DNA of 64,000 bases. Origin: Syngnathus acus. Lineage: Eukaryota; Chordata; Actinopteri; Syngnathiformes; Syngnathidae. The stretch spans positions 5,323,104 through 5,387,103 of the forward strand of contig NC_051105.1 of the NCBI RefSeq assembly GCF_901709675.1. The letters run 5' to 3'. Below, piece by piece: positions 1 through 11,360 of the stretch. The stretch's first letter is position 1. Each line of letters starts with the position of its first letter. Made by a program: the position numbers and the translations under genes. The notes under the pieces were generated by a model, which ran no database searches, was not told the DNA's origin, and was given only the letters and a program-made list of their open reading frames with translations.

Positions 1-3000
1 TGTGCTTTGAGACTTGCCCTCCGGGCTAAAGCTGGAAACGACAAAACAAGCAGACATGCAGTCTCTAGAGTTTCCCTTGATCTATCCAACCCGAGTTTAA
101 TGCGACCCACAGCTGACACACACACAGTTGACACACACACTTAACACACACATGTGCCTGTTTGTTGTCCACTCGTAAAGTGTGTTGGAGATGGTGGTGG
201 CAGCAAGGACACCATGAGATGTGTTTACACAAACAAAGTGGGCAGGACAGGAAGTGATATGCAGATAAACAGCTTGTTGTTTCTCAGCTGTCCTTGCCGG
301 ACTCCAACCTCAACTTTTTTTTTTTTCCAAATCCTCTTTTATGCTTTGGTGTTTTAATTCCACATTGCGAGCGAGGGAGGAGTGAAGGTCAACTTTATAA
401 ACCCAACATAATTCGCATTAATGTCCTAATAGAAGAGAGAAAGACTCCCAGCCTCAGTTTCCTGCAAACATGATTAAAAATCATCTGCTTGCATAGCAAA
501 AATGCCATCATATTAAGGCATAGACAAAAATGTTCTGGTTGGAAGATGATCAACAAGTGCCCACTTCGCGGTGGAGAAGGTCTGCTTGCAATCTCTTATA
601 AGCATACTCCAAAAAGTCCGTTTCTGCTTCCACTATGTCAAAGAAAATCTGCATCTCTCTCATCAAATTTAAAGGGAATAAGAGGCTTCGCTTCCATGGG
701 CCATGAAGCTAGTCAACTGTGTTCACGCCCACAATGGCGCAGTGTCAAATAAACAGATTAAAACAAGCACTAACTAGAGAACTAGGTGATCGAAACAGTA
801 AAGACAAGTGCCAAGAAATGTTTCCAATACTTATAATTGTACTTGAAGCGTGATAATCAATGAATGACATTAAAACTAATATATTTACAATCGCGCTCAT
901 AGGGTTGTAAAATGTCATCATGTTAAATTTGCATGAAGCGAACCAGTTCGGGATGTGATGAGGGTGCATGCAGGTGTGCTGTGATTATGTCAAATGATGT
1001 CCTCATAGATCACAGAAGATGCTTTGTCCCAAACAATCAGCAGCTGTCATGAGATGATGTGACCGCACCAGCAGCGGCATGACACCACCTCACAGTGGAC
1101 TCTCAGTGGCCAGCATTGCTTTGCATACACACACACACATACACACACACAGGGGTAAACAAATGATTGTTCTCTGCTTGGCACTGCGGGAGAGGATATG
1201 AGAGTTTGACTGGACACAACAAAGTGAGAAAAAGGAAATAAGGCACTGTAGACGTTTAAAAGAAAATCTGAATTTGGAACAAAAAAATAAAACAGGCAAG
1301 CCGTGTTTTAAATGGAGAAGCAGCCATGCTGAGAAAATGAAAGAAAGGAATTCAGCAACTCAAATAAACTCCTTCTGTGTACTTCACATGCAATTCCAAC
1401 TCTGATCGCATGTATTCACTTGTTGCTTGGAGGTTCTATTTTAATGATTGATTTTGTGGAAAATGAGGCAAAATGACGGACATTTAGACTACAAATGAAA
1501 TAAGCTTTGTAAACGTCACAGGCAATTTAGAGCCAATAATAAAGTCAAAATATCTGCTTTAAAGACATTTTCTGTTAAGATTTCTAAAAAAAATCCAGAA
1601 AAAATACAAAACATCCTGGACGTGTTTTCACAAATATAAAGGACAGCATGCCCGCTATGTTTTGACATAGACAATTTGGTTTTCAAATTAATTTTGCAAA
1701 TATTAAAGGGAATTTTGTTTTCAATGAGTCGAAATTTACCAAAGACAATTTAGACTTCTGGTAATTTAACATATAGCATATTATGGGGGATATCATTTTT
1801 GGTAAAAACCTCCGATTTTTACATTCAAGAAAAAAAAGTCTGCTGATGGTGATGATGTGCAGTGTTGTCTCCTACTCTACTACCTGAGTCATATCAGAGA
1901 GATTCCAAATGTTCCTCCACTCTTTTCATGTTTTTTCCCATAATTGTCACGCGCCTGCAAGCCCACGCCACATCTTGCCAGATGGCTTCACGATGCATGA
2001 TGCTTCGATGATCATAACGCCTCCACCCGCCAAAAACCCGCGTCGGCATGATGTCATCCATGTCACACTGCCCTCCTTCCACTTGCATGAGCTGGTGACA
2101 TTTGAACACACACTCGTTCCTCGGGATCCTCAAGTGACTCAACAACAACAAAATGATTGGATTACTATTAGGGCTTTTTAGTTCAGCCTGGAGCTTATAT
2201 TTGTCTTAATCAACACACCACTGCACGATCACCAGAATCACAGTATTGTGCCCTAATTCTTGTTAATCCCACGCTATCAGTAGTCATCACCATATTTGCA
2301 GGCTGGCCGTTTATACGCAAACGCGGCGAGCTAATTGAATGATGCTTCGCTGCCTCGCGTTGATATCGCAGCCTGAAGCTGAGGTGTTTAATCTGATTGA
2401 AATTAATTAATATTCCAGTTCCATTTATATGAGGCGATAATGCGGAATTGCCATCGTACCAAACACAACTGTCTTTCACATAGTACTGTTTTTTTGTTTT
2501 TTTTAATAGCATTGCTCAGTGAATTTTTATCAAAACAGTTTAGTCTTTACTGAAACTAACATTTGTTTTGGTGAAACTCAAGCAACAGTCTTTTGCCGCA
2601 TCAGAATTCTCCCGTCCATTTTGTATGATGGAGATTGGAGCTTTCGATGGAAACGTTGAGAAGTTTCTAGCAGTGTTGGCCATGTGACACAGACAGAAAC
2701 AGCATGAACTCGAACACTAGAAGGTGTTCATAATTCATCTGAGTTGCGTAAGATCATAATAGTGTTAGAACATTCAGGAGAGTCTGAGTCAGAGTTGAGA
2801 AGGTTAGAGCACTTTTGCCTGAAAAAAAACATTGCAAACATTGTCGGAAAAAATTACGAGATTTCTTCATAATATTCCGTTCTTCTTTTCCTTGCCAACA
2901 ATGACATTCAAGGGGAATGAGGATGTCATAACCACTTCAGACAAACTTTATTCGAAGCCGCTTGCTGAGAGGCATTTAAGTAGCACGAATAACAAAACAA

Positions 3001-4164
3001 GACTCCGCTGCAGATTAAACATAACCAGAACAAGCTGTTAAAGTTCATGATGATAATGATAATTGGGAATGCTACTCGCCGCCGTGTTCTTTTGCTCAAT
3101 GCGCAATCACCATATCCATGCAACTTAACGAGATTGTCTTTAATTTCCTGTGTTTATGTTCTAAAAACTGAACAAACACGTGTGTGTGCGTGCATGTGTA
3201 GGCATCTCAGACGCACGGGTTGTCAAAGTAATGCGAAACCAGCCAAGAAGAGATTTTCCCTGAATTGCAACCAGTCCTCCTCAACAAATTTCCTTTAAAG
3301 GGCAACTACACTTGTTGTAAGAACATCTGAGTCGATGTGTCTTCTAAAAAGACATTTTAAAACTGATGGGCTAAAAATAACCCAATATGTTGGACCGAAC
3401 CAGCCAGTGATAAATGTAGACCACTTCTGGGTGTGTCCCTGCATGTTGGGTTGGGATTGTAGAGCCCAAAATGGGTTAAATGAGATTTTGCAACGGTGAT
3501 GTAAAATATAAATCATTATAAATATTAAATTAATGAATCCCACGGTTGATTTTATTTGGTCTGACCACCATCATAAGTTCACACTGACAACAGGGAAACC
3601 ATTTTCTAGATATCACTCATAATATATATATAAATTAATATACATTTGTAAACTATATATAATGAAAATAGGTATTAAATTACTAAACCAAACAACAAAT
3701 ATTGTCAATTGTTTTATTCCTCTGCAAATTAGGCGAGAATAAACTACCAGCCCTGGTTGCACCATTTCCAGACATTGCAATGGAGCTCTTCCAAGAACCT
3801 TGTCACCGGTTCATGACTCCTCCCTGGGGTGGGACATGCATCTTTCCAGCTTCCTCAACTGGTTTCCCTCCAAAGCAGAGGCACAAAGCACACCGTGTGC
3901 CAGCTGCATGTGATCTACCGTCTACAGTGAGACCGCAAAAATGGCCATAATGTCATTTTTGTTTTGGGAAATATTTCTTTATAATTTGTAGTCTGTAGTC
4001 TAGCAATGCATTTTTCACAGTGCAGAATGAATTCTCACAGATTTCTGTGCAGGCACCACCATGGATGTACAGTGCAAATTAAAAATTCAGATTAATTTAC
4101 ATTTAATATCCAATGAATATAAAATAAATCAAGGAAAAAAATGATAAAAAGAAACAGTGTGGTT

Positions 4165-4410
4165 TTGCTATCAATCCATCCATTTTCTGAATCGCTTCCC
4201 CCCACGAGGGCGTGCTGGAGCCTACCCCAGCTGACACCAGGCAGTAGGCGGGAGACACCATAAACCGGTTGCCAGCCAATCACAGGGCACACATAGACGA
4301 ACAACCATTCACGCGCACAATCACACTTGGAATGTGGGAGGAAAATCGAGTGCCCGGAGGAAACCCACGCAGGCACGGGGAGAACATGCAAACTCCACAC
4401 AGGAAGAATC
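4165..4410 (+). repeat. Teleost interspersed repeat, copy 1
   Basis: The segment carries the run ATCCATCCATTTTCTGAATC, then TGCTGGAGCCTACCCCAGCT, GGTTGCCAGCCAATCAC, and ends with GAACATGCAAACTCCACACA. I recognise this as an abundant interspersed repeat of many teleost genomes. I do not assign a superfamily. A shorter copy of the same family lies at 9625-9735. It is non-coding and sits inside the plcl1 intron. Confidence 0.75.
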
Positions 4411-5387
4411 GAACACATGCGGCGCTGTGGTTTCACCATTCCCTGTTTAATCATAAAAGTCCAGTTTATTCCTGTAAAATCATGTTTTTGTGTTACTTCC
4501 CATAAATGTCCAACCATAAAGTTTCCACCTTGAACGTTTTTTTAATTTATTTATCTTACATTTAAATAGTCTCAATCTGAAATTATAAATAGCAAAGAGA
4601 AAACTTATTTCATCTGATTTATGTAAAAAATAAATTCAAAGTGACAAAAGAAACAAGCTTATCACCTAAATCAAGCTTTAAAAAGTCAATAAAATAAAAA
4701 AAATAAGTCTGGGAATGGGACTAGGTCAACTTCTCCTACTGACAGTGATGTGACGCAGTCACACCACTCAGTGGGTCCCGATGGGACAACGTTGTCACAG
4801 ATGACCGAACCCATCACTGACATGGCGCCTGTCATCCACCACCTCCTGTCAGCAGAGCGGAGACAGAGCGATCTGTTCATCTGGTTCTTGCAGATGGACA
4901 GGCCGCTATCAGCGACCATTAGCGGTAAATATGGAGACCAATGTTTGCTTTTCTCGTGCAATGAGCCGAGAGTAAAACCTGGAGTAAAAGGAGTCATAAA
5001 CTGATTTCTTTATCAATTTAACATTATTACCAATGGTGTGGAATAGTTGTGAAGCGTCATTACAACAACTCAAGAAGCTAGCAACCAGCAGAGGGCACAG
5101 TCAGTTCAGGCTCAGATAATTTGTATCCTCAACATTTCCTGCAGCAATTTTCACACTGCCTTTTTTCACAAGGCCTTTCGGTATAGATGGGACCATCACA
5201 GAATAGATACCTGGCGATTTCCCAACTTTAGAGCAGTCTAGCAAGCCAAAGTACCAAGACCGACCTGTAGGAGGCAGTACGTAATTCGGGAGTAGTGGTA
5301 GTAGCACTACAAGAAAATACAAAAAGCTGGGATGTTTTTTTTTTTTAGCTTGTCTTGGTATTTCATGACCTCAAGATAAAGCACACT

Positions 5388-5465
5388 TGGGTTCTGCAGC
5401 AAGACAATGATCCAAAACACACAACTTCAGAATGTCTTAAATAAAGGTTTTGGAGTGGCTTTTAC
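5388..5465 (+). mobile_element. Tc1/mariner transposase remnant
   Basis: In the plus frame starting at 5388 the DNA reads WVLQQDNDPKHTTSECLK and then a stop at 5442-5444. The QQDNDPKHT stretch is the hallmark around the second catalytic aspartate of Tc1-like (DDE) transposases. The rest of the enzyme is not readable: no DD upstream and no E downstream in frame, and no terminal repeats were located. It is a dead fragment within plcl1 intron 1. Confidence 0.7.
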
Positions 5466-6977
5466 GTCTCACTATCAAACTGTGATGACTCAATATCAAA
5501 AAGTAAAACTTAAATCAAGTTCCCTGCAATTAGTTGGCAACCCTTCCAAGGTGTAAGCCGCTACTTGCCTAAATTCAACCGAGAAAATGATGCATGAGGA
5601 ACATAAGCAAGTTTCTTCAAATGGCAAGCCATTCATTCATCTGGAGCCACTTGTGGTGACATGTATATCTCTGTGTCCTGCTTCGAGTGGTGCTACGTGA
5701 GCCCAAGCACACACTTTCTGACAAATGAGGCCGAGACATCAAATGTAATGATGGCCAAACATGATCCTTGTGCTCACTTCTTCGCCCTGCTTTTTACTCA
5801 CCTGCAACCCGAGCACAGGTGAGTATGGAAAAGCATGAGGTCACCTGTACAGGGGTGAGAGCTTTGGAACATAACCGTAACCAGAGGTGGCCCGATAAGA
5901 GCATTTGATAACATGCGTAAAACATAGAAAGCATCAAAGGCACACATTGTAAAAATCAAACATGTCATAAACGATTGAGCTGTGCTCGCAAAATGGCGGT
6001 GTATGAGGAAAAAAACTTCTATTAAAAGGAAACTTTAAATAGAAAATTCTACTTCATCAAAAATGGATACATCTTTTTGGACAACCCTCTATTTTCCTCT
6101 CTTTGTTACATTATTACAGTAACTTAAACAGTAGTTGAAGGAATTATTATTCTTGACTTTGGATTTCTGTTATCCATCAATTTGTTGTGTACTGTGTATT
6201 TAATAATGTTTAATAATATGAGCAGATAATAAAATGTTTGTGGTTTTACAGTAAAAATGCCCCTCTAAGGTCAAATGTAACTACAATGTGGTCCGCAACA
6301 AAAAAATAGATAACACACCTTGACTCTTTGTATCTTTTTTCTGTCCTTATAAAACATATACAAGTTGGAATTATGTTTTTTCTGTATGTTGTGTCTTTGC
6401 CAGTCACTGTCCAATAATATATTTCCGCTTTTTTGTTTCATTTGAGATGTTTCCCAAACACTGAAAATAGTATCCGTGATATAACTGGACATATAAGTTT
6501 ATTAGGTGTTCTCGCTCAGTGCCTGTCACTGTACAATAAATCTTATATCACCACGTTTTGGGCGTTTTGGGGCTTACATTGTTTTGGAGGTGGCCCTACT
6601 TGCAAACCCAGGGGGTTACCATGTTATCATTATCACTGAGCAATAAATAACTTTACTAGTGGTAGTATAAATGTCCCCCAACATGGTGGTATTATGTGCT
6701 TTTCATAAGACTGCAAAAGTATGTTTTAGCTTAGCACTTGTCACTGTCCATTTAAATGCATGTATTTGGCATTTTGGGGTCAGTCTTCAAAAAAGAATAT
6801 TTCCAGATTATTTTACAATTTTATTTATTTCAAAATGAAGATTTTTTGGGGGGGGTTCTAAAAACAATTGCAAAGCCTGAAGATATTTCTTTAAGACGTT
6901 TTTATGTATTTACTTACTATCAAAAATGACAGCACGATATTAAAATAGGTCAGAAGTAGCTCCTATGATTTTCTTAC

Positions 6978-7148
6978 CTTTATGATGCTGCTACGACGCG
7001 GTGCTGCCCTCACGGACTCCAGCAGCATGGTCTCCGGCTCCTGACCGCCCCCGCCGGGCAAAACGACACCGCTCCGCCGACCGCGGGACACTCGAGCCGG
7101 TATAAAGTCAGGAGCTCCATCGCTGCACAGTGCATCGCGCTCGGACAT
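6978..7148 (-). CDS. plcl1: Inactive phospholipase C-like protein 1, exon 1 (partial gene)
   Basis: This is the first coding exon (57 codons) of PLCL1/PRIP-1, a catalytically inactive PLC-like protein that binds inositol phosphates, PP1, PP2A and GABA-A receptor trafficking factors. The chosen start is the ATG at 7148-7146 (protein MSERDALCSDG...). An in-frame ATG 15 codons upstream (7193) is possible but less like the family. The diagnostic end, RRSGVVLPGG followed by LLES...PRRSSIIK, matches the end of vertebrate PLCL1 exon 1 (RRSGVALPG, PRRSSIIK). The exon stops at AAG|GTAAGA, with the donor at 6977-6976, phase 0. The PH, EF-hand, PLC-like and C2 domains lie in later exons off the left edge. 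The exon and upstream DNA are GC- and CpG-rich, as expected of a promoter region. Confidence 0.85.
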
Positions 7149-9624
7149 GTTGAGGCGGCTCGAGTTGGTGATTTGAAAAAGGAAATGATTCAACCTAGGG
7201 AAAGTTTAGCTCGGCTGTGTTTGAATGCCATTTAAATGTTAAAATAAAGAAAAATGATCGAGCGTGCATGCGCGCGTGGTCTTGAATCACGACCGCATTC
7301 AGGAACTGGCTTCACTGTTTGGGTCCGTGAACGCAACCAGCCGTGTCTATGTTTGGTTCTTTTGGAACAAAACCAGACTGGTGCGCTCCCCCGAGTGACG
7401 CGCAACAAGTCCTCCCAGGGCTTTATCGTGGGGAGGAGGGGGTCCGCGAGTGTGCGTCAAAACCCGCCCACGTCGGTCACGGTGCACTTGCAAGTGGACC
7501 CAATCCAAATGAGTTCCGAACCCCGCACTTGGCTCGGTGGCGTCCTCTCCGATGTCAAAGTGCACGAAGGAAGCCAAGTTGAAAGAAGTAGGGGGAGAAA
7601 AAGCAGCGATTATGTCTCTTCTGTGCGCATGACCGAGATTCTTCCAAATAAAAAAAAAAGGTGCTGCTGGTACCAATTGGGTTGCACTGTTCACGGCACC
7701 CGCGAGCGACTTTTGACGGCAAAAACGAGCAACAATTGACATGCACCCGCCTCTCCGCTTCTATCCAAGCCCCGCCCTAATGGTGACCTCAATCGTGATT
7801 GACGTATCTTTCAGCGAATGGGCGTAATTCCAATGAGCGACTGCTGAAGTAACTAAAAACTCAAGATTGGTTATTATACTTTGTTGATTAAAGCGATGAT
7901 TCTTATTCACACTGTGAGGTGAGAGATCCTCAGGTGTGCTATGAGGAAATTATCAAATTTTACTAATGGGGAAAAGTATAATTACTAAATTGCCTGTGCT
8001 GAAGTGGATTTTTCATGTTTTTTACTTTACACGCCTGGTTATTTTTAAGGCTACTTTTTACTTTTAGTTTTCAGACAGATAAAGAAGGGACAGAATTCAA
8101 ATGAAACTGATTCAGAGATATTAGATATTTCTGATGCTTTGTTTAGCATTTAAAACCAAACTGCTTAAAATTGCAACTAGTTGAGCCGAGGAATAAGCAT
8201 GACCTTTGATGATATAATTGAAACTAATTGGGCATAGACCAATGCCATGGCCAAGCAATCCTAAATTAGACATGCACTGAAAAATACCGCTTTATAAATA
8301 CACACACTCTCAAGATGTCTACATTTTGTCATCGGCAGTCATGCTTGACCAGTAGAAACCGTTGCCTGTGTCCACTCATCTCACCTTTGACCTCAGCATG
8401 TATCGTGTTATACCATCCACACCTGATAATGTCTTGGCTTCCACATGTACAAAATATTCCTGACCATTTGGACTTCTAGTTGGTGGGTCTTTCTGGGACC
8501 TTTGATCTACCCCTCCAAAAGGTCTAAATCAATTCTTTGAAAAAATAACAACCTACTGACAAACTTAACAAAGGTATGCTTGTTTTTTCAGACTTAGGTC
8601 TGCTATTTTGATTCCGTATTTTGTACAACAGACCTTTCATTGTCTGGAGCATGCAAGGGGGGATTAAATCCCCTGTTCAAGGTCGCAATCCCGACCTAGG
8701 AGGATTCTTACACACTTGTTGACGTTGATAACACGCAGGCTGTTTCTGCTAGACCGAGCTACACTAAAAAACAGGAAAATCTAAATGTGGCGACGTGACC
8801 GATATTTTTGACGTTGTAACAAAATCGTTAGATTGGCCAAATAAAACAAATCACATCATTGAAAACTATGCAAAGTGCTGAAGCTACAATAATGAATCCT
8901 GTAACTGTCACAACAAGAATATGACCAAATATTTTGGGGAACCTTCTCAACAGTCCTAACTGTCCGTTACAATCGGGTTTTGTCCTTCTTTGTGCCAGAC
9001 TGTGATGAAAACAGGACAGAACATCCGCCTACTGTGGTGGCTAGTCAGTTCATTGCTGAGTTTTTTTTTCATCACTCGCGGATCTAAGATGACATAACCA
9101 CAATCCTCAGCTTTTTTTTTAAGCATTAAAGCCTTTTCTCGTGTCCAGGAGCAGAAACTATGGTGGCCGAAATATGAGTAACGTTCAAATCAATGAGTAA
9201 AAACTGTACAATTTTTTGGCCAATTGAATTAGCAATTGAACATAAATATAGGGATGTATTGTGATGACAATTTATGATCATTTTCCCAGCAGAATGTTTG
9301 CAAATCACCAACTGATGCATCTTTGGTTTCAGCTAGCAGACAAGAACAACATCCGTGCATAGCCTACTTTGTACAGTATGCGTACTTTCAATTAGAACAA
9401 GACTTGAACTGCGACTGATGAATATTTCACAAAATCCCAAGTACATAAGAATGGACAAGAATGTGAGTTGCGAACGTGAGATCGTGTTTTGCAACACTAC
9501 AACGTGAATAAGTCATGCTAGCAATGCAACAGCCGTGATTAAGCTCGGCTTGTTTACTATGCATGACCGTTGATTGTGCTGAACATTGTATTTATATTTA
9601 AAAAAATCTAACAATACAATATCA

Positions 9625-9735
9625 TCCATCGATTATCTGAACTGCTTTATTCTCACGATAGTTGCTTGGGCCTACCCAGCTGACTTTGGTCAGTAGGCGG
9701 TGCATACCCTGAACTGGTTGCCAGCCAATCGCAAT
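9625..9735 (+). repeat. Teleost interspersed repeat, copy 2 (fragment)
   Basis: This is a shortened copy of the repeat at 4165-4410: TCATCCATCGATTATCTGAA, GGCCTACCCAGCTGACTTTG, CAGTAGGCGGTGCATACCCT and GGTTGCCAGCCAATCGCA follow in the same order. The 3' half is missing. Confidence 0.7.
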
Positions 9736-10730
9736 ATAATTGGATCATTTAAAAAAATACTTGATAATAATTGAAAACTTTTGACATTTAGAAATATGTT
9801 ATTTTCATTGAACAGACATGATTTCTAATTTACAAAAACTATCAAGACAGTACTGTCACATATTCCCATGGATTCCCATCCTAGTCCCAGTTACTGTTTC
9901 CATGTTCAAATAATCCTTGAATTCCTGCGAACGAAGATGTCCTTTTTTAGGATTCATTGTCTGAAGATGCGAAAAAGAAACAAAAAAAATAAAATTGAAT
10001 TGTATCAAAGAGGCAAGGATGGGTAAAAGCAAAGGATGGAATTTTTAAACAGTATTGTTGTTTTTTTGGTCTGTTTGATAATTCATTAGCAACTAAAAAC
10101 TCTAATATGTCTTGCTGGCTGTTCTTATTGGAGAAAAAAAGTATTCAAGATGGGTCCTCGGGAACTTGCAAGGCGGAGGAGATATGTGTCAGTCCTTGAG
10201 CCACACAGCTGTGGAATGTGGTCAGCCAGTGAGGCCCATTATTGCAGCCAGATCACCCCTCACACTCCTGCGTTATGTGCTGCTGAAATACCAACACACA
10301 GCGCATCAGCTCACTGCTAACATGAGAAAAAGCATTTTTCCTTCACTTTTTCCAACCGAATGCACACAAAAATAAGTTGAGTTAAAATGCACTAGTAGGG
10401 TTATATTTGATTTTGTTCACTTGACAGGTCATTTAAATACAATTACAGTACATCATTATCATATTTGAAAATAATGAAATATTAAATTCCTCTACAACAG
10501 CTTTAGTCTGTGCTGTTTTGAATTGTAAATACAGTATTTTAATTATCCACGCTAATGACTATTTAGAGTGTGTTACTAATGCAGTGTAATGTCATCACTA
10601 TTATAGGATTTTTCTGCTGATTGTTTTGTCAAGGGTTAAAAAGTGCTCAATGGTCAAGTGTCCCACTGTTGAAAATCATGTCTTCGTGCTATGCTGCCAC
10701 CTTGGCGTGAAAAAGTTAAATGACTTTTGG

Positions 10731-10831
<101 letters not shown>

Positions 10832-11120
10832 TGTGTGCGGGTCCATGACGTTCTGTGTTGCATTCCCCTTGGGGACTCTTAACTCAATTTCCATCTAACA
10901 GAGAAGAAAAAACCTGTTGTTATTCTTTCTCTTGACATGTAAACATGCAAAGTTAGCATATGTTTATTGGATAATGATCTACTGATCCTCACTTTAAAAG
11001 TTTGCTCCGTGAATTTTTATTGATTTATTACCAATCATCATTTCGAATCATTTCATAACGCGATGTGGATTTTTGTGTTCAGTTAATTTTCATTCTCTTT
11101 GTGCTGCATCTCAATTTTTT

Positions 11121-11158
11121 GTTTGTTTGTTTGTTTGTTTGTTTGTTTGTTTGTTTGT
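11121..11158 (+). repeat. (GTTT)n microsatellite
   Basis: About nine GTTT units follow a short T run. Nothing else is seen here. Confidence 0.95.
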
Positions 11159-11216
11159 GTATTACCATAAACATATAATGTCAGCTTTGTTAAAAAAACA
11201 GGACCGAGTGGATACT

Positions 11217-11271
11217 GAATGAATGAATGAATGAATGAATGAATGAATGAATGAATGAATGAATGAATGAA
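11217..11271 (+). repeat. (GAAT)13 microsatellite
   Basis: About thirteen GAAT units, 58 bp after the GTTT repeat. The two tetranucleotide arrays and the GT array form a simple-repeat cluster between 10.7 and 11.3 kb. Confidence 0.95.
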
Positions 11272-11340
11272 AATTAAAACTCAGACATGCAGAAGTGCAA
11301 TTTCGTTCTAAACCGAATTAGGCCTGCGCTCTGATTTATA

Positions 11341-11360
11341 CCGCCAGATGGCGCCATCTG
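11341..11360. promoter_or_regulatory. CTCF-like palindromic motif
   Basis: CCGCCAGATGGCGCC matches the CTCF core consensus (CCASYAGRKGGCR) at all but one position. It lies in a perfect 16-bp palindrome, CAGATGGCGCCATCTG (11345-11360), so the reverse strand carries a second, weaker match. It sits between two divergent genes, where an insulator would be plausible. This is motif evidence only. Confidence 0.4.

Larger units (their letters stand above)
1..6977 (-). other. plcl1: Part of plcl1 intron 1
   Basis: This stretch lies downstream of the plcl1 exon 1 donor on the minus strand, so it is read as the start of intron 1; the next exon is off the left edge. I see no coding exon in it. It holds short CA runs (for example near 113-153 and 1127-1151), AT-rich DNA, a common teleost repeat near 4165-4410 and a Tc1-like transposase remnant near 5388-5465. 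Short open frames here resemble no family I know and lack paired splice sites. Plcl1 has a very long first intron in other vertebrates, which fits. Confidence 0.7.

Noticed and set aside
1894-2181. Overlapping 85- and 90-codon frames on both strands in the plcl1 intron
   Set aside because: Looked at as a possible exon, but no flanking splice sites in frame and no family match.
7254-7739. 161-codon plus-strand open frame upstream of plcl1
   Set aside because: It lies in CpG-rich promoter DNA antisense to the plcl1 leader, where stop codons are scarce by composition, and resembles no family I know.
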